The notes: generated by a model not told the origin, from the letters alone. DNA of 38,656 nucleotides from Aurantimonas coralicida (GCA_011050685.1 DRFF01000103.1:1-38656); one strand, 5' to 3'; numbered from the stretch's first letter, positions 8,793-17,434 are shown. Numbers and translations: made by a program.

Positions 8793-10100
8793 TTACGAGG
8801 CGATTGTTCGCGTCTCGTCGCGCGGGCGCGACGTCTGCCATGGTTCAGATCCGACCGAGGGGGCGAGGCTTGGATCGTCTGGAAAGCAGGCGCGGAAATG
8901 ACCGATGCTGCCCTTCGATCGGCTTTCGGAGAGCAGATGCGCACTGTCCCTCCTGCCCGCTTCTTGCGGGTCCGCGCCTAAGCTGGAGAGGAACCAGGCG
9001 CGCGAATTGCGTCCCAGCGCTGCTGCGAAATCACGACGGCGGCGGGGTTGGGCAGCCAATCGTGCATAGGTCTCGGCGAAGACACCCAGCGTGGTCGCGG
9101 GCTCGCGTGACCTTGCCATATCGGCAGCCGCCGCTGCTCCGAGCTTCGCCACCTCGCCGGGATTTTGCCGTATCCGGTCGAGCAACGAGGCGCACTGGAA
9201 GACATCCCCCACGACGAAGCCGTTACGGCCATCGCACACGATATCTCGTTCGGCCGGGTTGTCCCACACGATGGGCGTAGCTCCCATCGACATGGCTTCA
9301 ACCAGTGCGTTCTCGCCGGTGCCGTAGTGGCCTGGGCTCAGGAGATAAAAGAAGACGTCGATCCCTTTCAGGACCGTGCGCGGATCGTTGGCATAGCCCT
9401 CGAACCGAATTCTCTCGGGATATCGCATAGCGGCGGCGCGGGCCGCGACCTCCCCCGTTGGGTCAAGGTGACCCCACATGGAGACGCGAATGTCACCGTC
9501 CATCGTATCGATCACATCGAAGATAGCCGGGTGCATTTTGATGAAATCGAGCGTGCCGAGATAGCCGTAGCGCAAAGGGTGCCAGGGGCTCACCCGGCGC
9601 TGGGTCGAGGCGAAGCCGAAGCCCGAATTAGCGATGCCGAACACCTCCGGTCGTGCCTCCACCAACGGCAAGAGATTGGTCGCTTCCAGTGAGCAGGGAG
9701 AGGTGAAGAGCGTACGATCCGCCTCAGCCAAAAGGCCAGCCGGAATGAGCGGCTGGCCAAGACCCGAAATATGGACCCATAGCGCCAGACGCATCGCCGG
9801 GAGGGGTGTGGTGGCGAGCGAATGATAGACACGGGGATGGTTCCACCATTCCACTTGCACCACATCCGCCGCTTCCACCAGATCGCAAAGCCGCATGCTG
9901 CCGGGGCGGACAACAATGTGCCCGCCAGCCTCCGCGATGCGCCTGACGAAGGTAGTGTCGCGCGGCTCTTCCAGGAGAACGTATGTATGGCACAGGTGAC
10001 GCCCTCCGTCCGCAGGCTCGTCTCGGCTGGCTTCGGCCAGCACGGCGTGGGCCTTGCCGACGCCGCCACCAAGATGAGCGCAGATGTGGAGGATGTTCAC
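8793..10100 (-). CDS. Glycosyltransferase, GT-B fold (GT4-like)
   Basis: The N-terminus MNILHICAHLGGGVGKAH is the glycine-rich acceptor-domain loop of GT-B enzymes. The donor domain contains FEGYANDP and GTGENALVEAMSMGATPIVWDN (first part 261-280), which corresponds to the E-x7-E nucleotide-sugar motif. The last 70 residues form a variable, low-information tail. Translation starts at a GTG that overlaps the stop of the upstream radical SAM gene (GTGA), with GGAAG upstream, so the two are coupled. It is the last gene of the reverse-strand operon (SDR, radical SAM, GT). Only 56 bp separate its end from the converging C-methyltransferase gene. The donor sugar is not predictable. Confidence 0.88.
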   Translation of the reverse strand: MNILHICAHLGGGVGKAHAVLAEASRDEPADGGRHLCHTYVLLEEPRDTTFVRRIAEAGGHIVVRPGSMRLCDLVEAADVVQVEWWNHPRVYHSLATTPLPAMRLALWVHISGLGQPLIPAGLLAEADRTLFTSPCSLEATNLLPLVEARPEVFGIANSGFGFASTQRRVSPWHPLRYGYLGTLDFIKMHPAIFDVIDTMDGDIRVSMWGHLDPTGEVAARAAAMRYPERIRFEGYANDPRTVLKGIDVFFYLLSPGHYGTGENALVEAMSMGATPIVWDNPAERDIVCDGRNGFVVGDVFQCASLLDRIRQNPGEVAKLGAAAAADMARSREPATTLGVFAETYARLAAQPRRRRDFAAALGRNSRAWFLSSLGADPQEAGRRDSAHLLSESRSKGSIGHFRACFPDDPSLAPSVGSEPWQTSRPRDETRTIAS

Positions 10101-11170
10101 TCAGCCGCTTCCAATATCGGCCGCCGTCCGCCGGGCGCCGCGATCGCAGGATCGAGCGTGACCTCTGCTTTGAATTTGGCCAGAAGCTCGACTCGATAGG
10201 GATCGATATTGTCCGGAAGGCAGTGACTGAGTTGGCCGCAACCGCTGCAGACGTTATTTTCGCAACGCTTGCCTTCCAAGTGCTGCAGGCGCAGCGCGTT
10301 CATAGCGTTGGAATTCCAGATCGCCTTCATCGACGTCGTCCTGACGTCGCCAATGATCAGCTTGCGCCCCCAGTCGAGAAAGCAGGAACTGACGAGCCCA
10401 TCGGCATTCACCGAATAACCATAGAAAATGTAGGGACAGGTCTGCGTCGTCGCGACCGGCTGCTGGTAGATCCCTTGAGTGATCTTGACTCCCGTGTGGG
10501 CTTCGATGTCGAACTCCGGCCAGCAAGGCGCGAAGTTTTCAATGAAGATGCGATCGCAATGGTCGCCGAAGGTGTCAAAGAATTCCTGCCGCTGCGCCTC
10601 GGTGATCAGCTCGCCGGGGATCTTGACCACCACTTCGCACTGGCCCTTGTTTTCGTAGAGCCATTTGACGTTCGTGACGAAGCCTTCGAAGTCGAAATCG
10701 AAGCCAGTGAAGCGCCTGTATTGCTCGCGCGTCATGCCGTCGACGGAAATGTTGATTTTGTCGAGGCCGGCTTTCAGTACCGGGCCGAGGCGTTCCGGGG
10801 TCAGGAAGGTTCCGTTGGTGGTGGTGTCGATATAGTCCACATACCCGCTCGCCTTGGCATAGGCGATCATGTCGGCGAGGCGCTTGTTCAGGAACGGCTC
10901 GCCGTCCTTATATAACCGCAACACCTTGATGGGTTTCTCAAACTCGGCGAGATCGTCGACGATCTTCGTGAATACGTCGAACTTCATGGCGCCCTGGTAG
11001 CGACCGGTCTCGCGGATCATGTCGCGATGGCCGGTAGGGCAGAACGTACACTGGAAATTGCACGAGCTGGCGGGATCGACGAAGACGACGAAGGGCGTCT
11101 CGAGCGGAATGACGGTCTCGAGCGCCGTCCGGTCGTCGAGGTTTATGCGCGGCTTGATCTCTGCCTTCAT
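10097..11170 (-). CDS. Radical SAM enzyme with SPASM-type C-terminus
   Basis: The 357-residue protein carries the radical SAM cluster motif C37-NFQ-C41-TF-C44 followed by PTGHRDM. A C-terminal cysteine-rich SPASM-like region includes TCPYIFYGYSVNADG, SSCFLDWG and CENNVCSGCGQLSHC. It should bind one catalytic and at least one auxiliary iron-sulfur cluster. Relatives in glycan loci act on sugars or their carriers, for example by dehydration or epimerisation, but some SPASM proteins modify peptides. The ATG at 11170 is chosen because it follows the previous stop by 16 bp and gives the usual spacing to the cysteine motif. It is coupled to the GT gene by a GTGA overlap, which suggests the product is a modified sugar used by that transferase. 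Confidence 0.9.
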   Translation of the reverse strand: MKAEIKPRINLDDRTALETVIPLETPFVVFVDPASSCNFQCTFCPTGHRDMIRETGRYQGAMKFDVFTKIVDDLAEFEKPIKVLRLYKDGEPFLNKRLADMIAYAKASGYVDYIDTTTNGTFLTPERLGPVLKAGLDKINISVDGMTREQYRRFTGFDFDFEGFVTNVKWLYENKGQCEVVVKIPGELITEAQRQEFFDTFGDHCDRIFIENFAPCWPEFDIEAHTGVKITQGIYQQPVATTQTCPYIFYGYSVNADGLVSSCFLDWGRKLIIGDVRTTSMKAIWNSNAMNALRLQHLEGKRCENNVCSGCGQLSHCLPDNIDPYRVELLAKFKAEVTLDPAIAAPGGRRPILEAAE

Positions 11171-11186
11171 GAATTCGGACTTGTCC

Positions 11187-12086
11187 TCAGTTTCCGGCCG
11201 ACACCAGGTTGCACACTCCGACGACCACCGCCGGATCTCCTGGCCGCGGCTCGGCGGCGCCAAATTCCAGCAGGTCACGGCGCCCCATTGCGTCCGCCAC
11301 GCGCTCGGCGAGCTGCCGAACGGTAACGGCGCGACCAGAGCAGATGTTAATTGCGCCAGGCTGGCCTGTGTCAACCACCTGCGCCACCATGGCACCGGCT
11401 GCGCGGACATCGAGAAAATCCCGTAGCTGCGTGCCCGATGAGAGCCGGGCCACCTGGCCGCGATCGATCTGCTGGCGGACATAAGCGGCGAGACGACTGG
11501 GGTGCTCCCCCTCGCCATAAAGATAAAACAGCCGCGCCCATGATAACGTGGTCCCAGTCCCGGCGAAAAAAGGCTGGACGATCTGGAGCAGGGCGAGCTT
11601 TGCCGTAGCGTAGAGTGTCGTTGGTCCGAGCGGCGAGTCGCTGCTCAGATGCGAAGATGGCAGCGCATATTCGAAGCAGGTCCCGATGCCGATGACGTGG
11701 CCGACACCGGCAGACGCGGCCCCACGCGCCAGCGCCAGGCTGCCACGAACGCAATCGAGGTTTTCCGGCGCGTGAAGATAAATGCCGGGGGTCGCAAACC
11801 ATGCCGCGTGGATGATGGTGTCCACCCCGGCGCTCGCCTTAGACCAGAACGCCGGCTCTTCCGCGAACAGGTCCTCGGTCTCGATAATGTCGGCTTCTGC
11901 GGCCAGCCGGCCGCCAGTGCCAGTGCGCAGCACCACCCGCACGCTGTGACCGTTCTCGCTCAACGCGCGGTGGATCTGCCGTCCGACGAAGCCAGTGGCG
12001 CCAGTGAGCAAAACTGTCTTGGCGGGAAGCGAGCCCGGCCGCATTGAGGCGGGACAGTCGGTATCGGGCCGAGGTTCAGTCTGCAT
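11187..12086 (-). CDS. NAD-dependent epimerase/dehydratase (SDR), short C-terminus
   Basis: This is an extended short-chain dehydrogenase with GATGFVG at 29-35, IIHAAW at 91-96, IGTCFEY at 134-140 and catalytic Y159-A-T-A-K163. Such enzymes reduce or epimerise nucleotide-linked 4-keto sugars, so it could be the 4-ketoreductase that finishes the CDP-3-C-methyl-6-deoxyhexose. The end is unusual. After ARPGDP-like residues (EPRPGDPAVVVGV), most relatives continue about 30-40 residues with a substrate-side helix; here the frame ends with CNLVSAGN. This may be natural shortening or a 3' frameshift. The start at 12086 lacks a clear ribosome site, and the ATG at 12044 is an alternative much closer to the Rossmann loop. 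It leads the reverse operon. Confidence 0.85.
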   Translation of the reverse strand: MQTEPRPDTDCPASMRPGSLPAKTVLLTGATGFVGRQIHRALSENGHSVRVVLRTGTGGRLAAEADIIETEDLFAEEPAFWSKASAGVDTIIHAAWFATPGIYLHAPENLDCVRGSLALARGAASAGVGHVIGIGTCFEYALPSSHLSSDSPLGPTTLYATAKLALLQIVQPFFAGTGTTLSWARLFYLYGEGEHPSRLAAYVRQQIDRGQVARLSSGTQLRDFLDVRAAGAMVAQVVDTGQPGAINICSGRAVTVRQLAERVADAMGRRDLLEFGAAEPRPGDPAVVVGVCNLVSAGN

Positions 12087-12382
12087 GGCGGCGCTGCCGT
12101 TCGCATTGCTGTATCGTGATCACCCTGCCACCGGCCAGATGGCCCATGGCGGGAATCACTGTGGCCCCCGCGCAAGCGCCACAAGGTTTGCGGCAGGGAG
12201 CGCGTTCAGGGTGCCGTTCGGTAGACTGCGGCGACAAAAGCCGCAGATTGATGACGCCGTATAGCCCGCCGAGCCTGGGAACTCCAGGCGGAGCAGTCAA
12301 ATGCGCGAGAAAGGGATTGGGCCGAGGTGCGACAGCGTAATTGGGAGAACCGGCTGTCGCGGCTGCGCGAAAGGTGGGTGAC
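12087..12382. other. Divergent intergenic region with two hairpins
   Basis: The gap separates the reverse SDR operon from the forward FkbM genes. It contains two perfect hairpins: CTGCGGC-gacaaaa-GCCGCAG at 12226-12246 and GCCTGG-gaact-CCAGGC at 12273-12289. Neither is followed by a T-run. They may be leader-RNA structures or operators for the divergent promoters. I see no convincing -35/-10 pair and no gene. Confidence 0.45.
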
Positions 12383-13606
12383 GTGACCTCTGTTTGCCCC
12401 GCTGCATCCCCCGGTCGCGATGACCGGGTCAGCCGCCATTTCGACACCATGCCTCACTCCAGCGGAGCTTCTGCTTTGCTCCGGGCGGTCAATGCTGCCG
12501 CGCCCGGCGGCAGTCCCGTGGTGCCCGGCAACCGTCCGCTCTGGCTCTATGGTGCCGGCGATCTGGGCAAGCTGGCCCGCAGTCATCTCGATGCGGTCGG
12601 CCAGCCCATCGCAGGCGTTGTCGACCGCAACGCCGAGGCGCATGCAAACGATCCGGCCTGGGCCGGCATCCCGGTGCATGCGCCCGAGACCGTGTCGAAG
12701 GAGGTGAAGGCGAAGACGTTGCTCGCAATCTCCATCGTCACAAGCCCCTACGCGCCTTTGCACAAAGTGCTCAACGACCAGGGCTGGACCACCATCGTGC
12801 CCGTCTATGACGTGGCCGAGGCCTTCCGCGACCGCCATCCACTGAGCAATGGCTGGTTCGCCTCTCAGCTCTCCGAGCTGGAACTGGAAGAAGCCGACCT
12901 TGTGCTGGCGGCCTTCGCCGACGATGCTTCCCGAGCGCATTACCTGCGCTTTGCCGCTTGGCGTCTCGGGCGGCAGGAGTGGGACTTCGCGGGTGCCCCG
13001 GTTGCCCCGCGGGAGCGCTTCTTCATCCCCGAGATCAAGGCGGCCCTGCGCCCCGACGAACGCTTCCTCGATGCCGGCGCCCACCATGGCGGCGTCACCG
13101 CCCGTCTGCTGGCGGAAACCGAAGGTGTCTTCTCGACGGTCTGGGCCGTGGAGCCCGACGAAGCCAGCCGGGCCGCGCTTCGATCCTATGTCGAAGGGCT
13201 TCCTCCGCAGCTGCGGGACCGCATCCATGTGGTCGACGCCGTGCTTGGCGCGCGGCGCGAGCCGGTCCGCTTTCATGATGGTCTCGGCTATGCATCGCAG
13301 ATCGCCGTTACAGGTCAGGTTCTGCGCTCCAGCGAGCCTTTGGACGGGCTAGACCTCGACGTGACGTTCATCAAGCTGCATCTGGAGGGGGCGGAGCTCG
13401 CCGCTCTTATCGGCGCGCGGGAGACGTTGCACCGGTGCCGACCGCTCGTCGCGCTGACTGTCTATCACGACGCTGCCGGCCTGATCGAAACGCCGCGCTG
13501 GCTGATGCGGAATATGCCCGATTACGCAATTTTCATGCGCACCCATGCCTGGTGCGGCACGGGCGCCGTGCTCTATGCCCTTCCCAAAGAGAGGCTCGTT
13601 CCATGA
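12383..13606 (+). CDS. FkbM-family methyltransferase with N-terminal Rossmann-like domain
   Basis: The protein has an N-terminal sugar-nucleotide/NAD-like domain with WLYGAGDLGKLARSHLDAVG (residues 54-73) and VVDRNAE. A C-terminal FkbM methyltransferase domain follows, with the SAM loop ERFLDAGAHHGGVTARLL (226-243) and the later VTFIKLHLEGAELAALIGA segment. FkbM proteins O-methylate sugars or polyketides, and several such fusions occur in LPS or capsule loci. The GTG at 12383 is chosen because AAGGTGG lies five bases upstream; a TTG 42 bases earlier and an ATG at 12449 are alternatives. It overlaps the next FkbM gene by ATGA, so the two are translated together and probably act on the same glycan. 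Confidence 0.85.
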   Translation: MTSVCPAASPGRDDRVSRHFDTMPHSSGASALLRAVNAAAPGGSPVVPGNRPLWLYGAGDLGKLARSHLDAVGQPIAGVVDRNAEAHANDPAWAGIPVHAPETVSKEVKAKTLLAISIVTSPYAPLHKVLNDQGWTTIVPVYDVAEAFRDRHPLSNGWFASQLSELELEEADLVLAAFADDASRAHYLRFAAWRLGRQEWDFAGAPVAPRERFFIPEIKAALRPDERFLDAGAHHGGVTARLLAETEGVFSTVWAVEPDEASRAALRSYVEGLPPQLRDRIHVVDAVLGARREPVRFHDGLGYASQIAVTGQVLRSSEPLDGLDLDVTFIKLHLEGAELAALIGARETLHRCRPLVALTVYHDAAGLIETPRWLMRNMPDYAIFMRTHAWCGTGAVLYALPKERLVP

Positions 13607-14328
13607 CCGTATCGGCCGCCACCAATCGTCTCGTCATGGATCTCGGCATGAACAATGGCGACGACACAGCCTACTATCTCGCCAAGGGGTACGATGTCGT
13701 TGCGCTGGAGGCGAACCCGCGACTCGCCTCCGCCGGCCGCACACGGTTTGCCCCTGAAATTGCCGCCAAGCGTCTGACGCTCGTCGAAGCCGCAATTTGG
13801 AAGACCTCCGGCATCGTGACCTTCCATGTCAATGACGACAACGATCATTGGAGCAGCATCGAGCCCGGTTGGGCGGGGCGCGACGACACGGCGACCCACC
13901 CGGTGGACGTGCCCGCCGTGACTCTCGGCGACCTGTTCAAGCGCCATGGCTCGCCGTTCTACCTGAAGATCGACGTCGAGGGCGTGGACGGGCTGGTGCT
14001 GGACCAATTGCGGGAGCAACCCACCAAGCCTTCCTACGTGAGCGTCGAGGATTGCCGCTTCGGCTTCGACTACATCGAAATACTGGCCGCTGTTGGGTAT
14101 GACGGCTTCAAGCTGCTGGATCAGTCTACGGTGGCCGAGATGCGGGATACGGAAATCGACTACGACTTTCCCGCGTCATCCTCGGGACCGTTCGCCGAGG
14201 ATGTGCCGGGCCACTGGTTGGCCAAGCGGGAGTTCGTTGAGCTCTATGCGAGGACTGTGCGCGACCGGTCGGGGCGCCGACTCGCACCGAGGACAAACTG
14301 GTGGGATATCCACGCGGCACGGCTCTGA
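13603..14328 (+). CDS. FkbM-family methyltransferase (single domain)
   Basis: This 241-residue SAM-dependent methyltransferase has the binding loop LVMDLGMNNGDDTAYYLAKG (10-29), VVALEANPR (32-40), and the FkbM hallmark PFYLKIDVEGVDGLVLDQL (118-136). The start codon lies in an ATGA overlap with the preceding FkbM gene, so it is translationally coupled. It lacks the N-terminal domain of its neighbour. O-methylation of a sugar or another small acceptor is the family role; the acceptor is unknown. The 3' side faces a 690-bp gap without genes. Confidence 0.9.
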   Translation: MTVSAATNRLVMDLGMNNGDDTAYYLAKGYDVVALEANPRLASAGRTRFAPEIAAKRLTLVEAAIWKTSGIVTFHVNDDNDHWSSIEPGWAGRDDTATHPVDVPAVTLGDLFKRHGSPFYLKIDVEGVDGLVLDQLREQPTKPSYVSVEDCRFGFDYIEILAAVGYDGFKLLDQSTVAEMRDTEIDYDFPASSSGPFAEDVPGHWLAKREFVELYARTVRDRSGRRLAPRTNWWDIHAARL

Positions 14329-15019
14329 ATCCGGGATCGACGCGAACGACCGCGAGACGTTCGGTCCTGCATCAGAACTTCGTCAGGATGACCGAGCGCG
14401 TAGCCTTCAGCTACAATGGGAGAGACGATCGCATTCGACCGCCACCGCCATCCTCCCCCCCTCGCGCCAGGAGGGTCGGAGACCGCGCCCATTTGACCCG
14501 GCCGACCGTAAAACCATGTCTGCCGAACGTCACGCAGGGATACGTCCCCTTTGGTCCGGACGCGAAGGTTCAGCGTCACACCAGCCTGTCATGCGACCTG
14601 ACATCAGGCGCTTGCCGTCGAACTGGGGTCGTCGGCCCCGGTGTCTTTCCCAATCTGTCGTCCGACACGGAGCAGGCAGCGATCGCATCGGAGCCATCCG
14701 CCATGCTGCCTCCGAAGCGACAGATGTTCCCCTCAGGGGCGGAGCCGTTCTCGCCGGCACTTCCGCCGACCTCGTCACTTTCGCGGTGTTGTTTCGCAGT
14801 CGATTGGACCGGGCCGCTCGGTTCGCGGTACGCCGAAAGGCGATGGACGGGGCGGGGCAAGCCGCGCATGGTGCGGCCATCAGGAGCGGCGACCGGGTCT
14901 GACGATCATGGCAGTAGCGACGCCGTGATGTGTGCCCAACCGCTGATCGCAAGTCGGACGTGGACCATGCCGTGGCTCCAGGCCATCACCGCCCCTCCAG
15001 GACATCGGGAGTCCGACCA
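14329..15019. other. 690-bp gap with no recognised gene
   Basis: Several frames stay open on both strands because the DNA is GC-rich, but none gives a protein-like sequence or a good start. Short GC hairpins such as CCCC-TCA-GGGG occur near 14730. It could be a decayed gene, a long leader of the next gene, or both. I recognise no transposase motif. Confidence 0.5.
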
Positions 15020-16723
15020 GTGAAAAAGCTGCTCTTCATCATTCCCCCCTATTTCAACGCGAACGACTATCTCGACAAGCATCGCGCCGCCGTGCTGCCC
15101 GCCTTCACGATCCCCTACGGGATCCTGTCGATGGAGGCCTATCTGGTCGAACATTGCGTTCAGCTTGGCGACATGCGGTTGGTGGACCTCAATGTCACGC
15201 TAAAGCGACTGGTCGAAACCCAGACGGTGGATTCGCACGAGGCGGTTTTCAATGCCGAGCTGCAAGCGGTTCTGGAGGATTTCCAACCCGACATCGTCGG
15301 CATTTCGGCGCTGTTCAACTCGTCCTTCGGATATATCCAGCGGCTGGTGAAAGTCGCCAAGGATTTCGACCCGGATATCCTCACCATCGCCGGTGGAGGA
15401 TTGCCCTCGGCGGCCTACAAGCTGATGCTCGACACCTGTCCCGATCTCGATGCCATCTGCAAGGGCGAGGGCGAACTGCCGCTCAAGGCGCTGATCAATT
15501 CAGACGATCCGGCTGAGGTCATCGCGAACCACCGTGCCTGGATCGACCGGCCGGCAATTGCCAGGGGCAAGGCGCCGGCCCACGATTTCATCGCTGATCT
15601 CGATGACATCCCACCGATGAACTATTCGATCATTGATCTCGACAACTACAACCAGCGCGGGATCGACAAGCGCTACACCGACCAGCCGAAGCGGGAAATG
15701 GCGATCCACACCTCGCGCGGCTGTCCATTCCTGTGCGTGTTTTGCTCCAATCCCTCGCTGCATGGCCGCGATGTCCGCTTCATGTCGGTCGAACGTGTGG
15801 TCGCGGATGCCAGGCGCATGCGCGACGATTTCGGCATGACCGTTCTCATGCTGGAGGACGACCACTTCTTCCATGACAAGGAGCGCGCCAAACGGCTGCT
15901 GCGGGAGCTGGCGAAGCTCGACATCCGCTGCGAGTTTCCCAATGGCGCCGCAGTCTATGCGATCGACGACGACATGGCCGAACTGCTGGCCGCGGCGGGG
16001 GTCTCGGCGGTGGCATTGGCCGTGGAATCGGGGTCTAACCATGTGCTCAACAACATCATCAAGAAGCCGCTGAAGAAGAAACTGATCAGGCCCGCGGTCG
16101 AAGCCTTGCGCAAGCACGGTGTGCGATCGCATGTGTTCATCGTCACCGGCCTGCCCGGCGAGCTTGATGAGCACCGCCAGGAAACGCTGGAGATGCTGCT
16201 GGAAAACGGGTTCGACTGGATCCATGTCTATCTGGCGATCCCGATCTTCGGCAGCAGGCTCTATGATATATGCGTCGAGAACGGCTATATCGAGGACGCC
16301 GGCAACGAGAACTTCGTGGCGACCAAGTCGGTAATCCGGGCGCCCGGCATCGATCCGGTCAAGCTCGAGGCGTTCGCCTACGAGACCCAGTTGCGGGTCA
16401 ATTTCGTCGAGAACTACAACATCAGAATCGGGCGGCATGACATCGCGCTGCACTACATGAAGAACGTCGTCGACAAATATCCCGATCACGGCTTCGGCCA
16501 CCTGTATGTCAGCCAGTGCTATGCGGCGCTCGGAGACCAGGAGCTGGCGCTGGAGCATGCGGCCAGCGCACGCACCATCTTCGACACCGACGACTGGTGG
16601 AAAGCCCTCGCTATCAAGCATGGGTGCGACTATCGGCGCATCATCGATGCGGTCGTCGACGAACAGCCGCTGCCGCCAGTGGCTGGTTTGGCCAAGCCAA
16701 TCGTGGAAATGGCTTCCGTGTGA
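15020..16723 (+). CDS. B12-binding-type radical SAM enzyme
   Basis: The 567-residue protein has an N-terminal cobalamin-binding-like fold: KLLFIIPPYFNANDYLDKHR at the start, then FQPDIVGISALFNSSFG and ILTIAGGGLPSAAY. It lacks the classic DxHxxG histidine motif. A radical SAM core follows with C235-PFL-C239-VF-C242 and VALAVESGSNHVLNNIIKKP. A C-terminal helical tail (about 470-567) looks TPR-like (HYMKNVVDKYPDHGFGHLYV). Family members perform methylations or ring rearrangements on unactivated carbons. The GTG at 15020 follows CGGGAG by eight bases. It stands alone after a long gap, at the end of the glycan island, so a role in modifying a glycan or lipid is a contextual guess. Confidence 0.88.
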   Translation: MKKLLFIIPPYFNANDYLDKHRAAVLPAFTIPYGILSMEAYLVEHCVQLGDMRLVDLNVTLKRLVETQTVDSHEAVFNAELQAVLEDFQPDIVGISALFNSSFGYIQRLVKVAKDFDPDILTIAGGGLPSAAYKLMLDTCPDLDAICKGEGELPLKALINSDDPAEVIANHRAWIDRPAIARGKAPAHDFIADLDDIPPMNYSIIDLDNYNQRGIDKRYTDQPKREMAIHTSRGCPFLCVFCSNPSLHGRDVRFMSVERVVADARRMRDDFGMTVLMLEDDHFFHDKERAKRLLRELAKLDIRCEFPNGAAVYAIDDDMAELLAAAGVSAVALAVESGSNHVLNNIIKKPLKKKLIRPAVEALRKHGVRSHVFIVTGLPGELDEHRQETLEMLLENGFDWIHVYLAIPIFGSRLYDICVENGYIEDAGNENFVATKSVIRAPGIDPVKLEAFAYETQLRVNFVENYNIRIGRHDIALHYMKNVVDKYPDHGFGHLYVSQCYAALGDQELALEHAASARTIFDTDDWWKALAIKHGCDYRRIIDAVVDEQPLPPVAGLAKPIVEMASV

Positions 16724-16836
16724 TGGCGGCTTTCCTGTCCCCGTATTCCTCGGCCGAAGGAGGATCATGTTACCGTGTCCTGTCCCGCGATCGTCGCCCC
16801 CCCGGCGCTTCGAGGCGGTCCAGGCATCGCTGCGCA

Positions 16837-17007
16837 GCCGTAACCCGAAGCTTTCATCTCCTCGCATACTTACGGGTCCGATTGCTGCGCATGGAGGAAG
16901 AGCTGGCGAACGCGCGATAACGGATCAGCCGCCTGATGACGGTGGTGGAGCGCGGTCTCATCGAAGCGTTCGATCCCGATCTCGCAGCGAAGCTTTCTGC
17001 GGAAGCA
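16837..17007 (+). pseudogene. Possible serine-recombinase C-terminal fragment with in-frame stop
   Basis: One + frame reads LLRMEEELANAR, then TAA at 16918-16920, then RISRLMTVVERGLIEAFDPD in the same frame. The pattern (charged helix, RI.RL...VE.GL) resembles the coiled C-terminal region of large serine recombinases. A single C-to-T change (CAA to TAA) would explain the stop. No catalytic domain is left upstream. The family assignment is tentative because only about 55 residues remain. Confidence 0.4.
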
Positions 17008-17052
17008 ACTCACAATGACGGAGGACGGGCCGTACCCACTGGGAGTCAGGAA

Positions 17053-17129
17053 TGGTGCACCCGAGAGGGTTCGAACCTGTGACCTTCGGCTTCGGAGGGC
17101 GACGCTTCTTTCGGTTGACCTACAGGGCA
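17053..17129 (-). pseudogene. tRNA-Arg(CCG) 3'-half remnant, attachment-site scar
   Basis: On the - strand the sequence contains GTCGCCCTCCGAAG, then GGTCACAGGTTCGAACCC and CTCTCGGGTGCACCA, which is the anticodon loop (CTCCGAA, anticodon CCG), variable region, T-loop and CCA end of an alphaproteobacterial tRNA-Arg. The 5' half is badly decayed: the acceptor 5' strand does not pair, the D-arm is disturbed, and the anticodon and T stems each have a mismatch. A good 3' half with a poor 5' half is what an integrative element leaves at its distal attachment site. The adjoining integrase fragment supports this. Confidence 0.65.
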
Positions 17130-17368
17130 AATCCGTAAATTTGCTTAAGGATGTCGCGCACATGGATCGCCGTTGCGGGCGCCCCGCGCTCAACGATCTT
17201 CCCGCAATGGGCGCGTAGGTCGTCCGGCGTAATCTCCGTGAGGAGCCGATTGCGCCAAACTGATAGTAACTCCCGTTCGAAGATCGAGCGCCGCATGGCC
17301 CGCGTGCTGTCGGCCATCGGCGCATTCACGAGCCACTTTTCGCCGAATTCCCGGAAGCTCTTGGCTTC
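17120..17368 (-). pseudogene. Tyrosine integrase fragment (core-binding domain)
   Basis: The - strand reads SFREFGEKWLVNAPMADST, then RRSIFERELLSVWRNRLLTE and GAPATAIHVRDILKQIYGFA. This is the SAM-like core-binding domain of P4-type integrases. A TAA lies at 17369-17371 just before it, and the frame stops where it meets the tRNA-Arg remnant. Both the N-terminal arm-binding domain and the whole catalytic domain (R..HxxR..Y) are missing. The fragment therefore cannot recombine DNA. It marks the former presence of a tRNA-targeted genomic island. Confidence 0.8.
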
Positions 17369-17434
17369 TTATCAATGCGTTATAGCGTATCGTAGCGTAG
17401 CTTCGGATATCGCCGGATGAGCAAAAATCATTCC

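Noticed and set aside
14530-14952. 140-codon reverse frame in the gap before the B12 radical SAM gene
   Set aside because: Arg/Pro/Ala-rich chance composition without motif or ribosome site.
15500-16867. Long - strand open frame opposite the B12 radical SAM gene
   Set aside because: Antisense to a gene with clear motifs; composition is that of a mirror frame.
17053-17129. Functional tRNA-Arg gene
   Set aside because: The acceptor stem does not pair, the D-arm is disrupted and two other stems have mismatches, so only the 3' half is tRNA-like.
17015-17218. Small + strand frame reading ERVRTCDLRLRRATLL
   Set aside because: This is the well-known spurious translation of the complement of a tRNA-like sequence; the tRNA-Arg remnant explains it.
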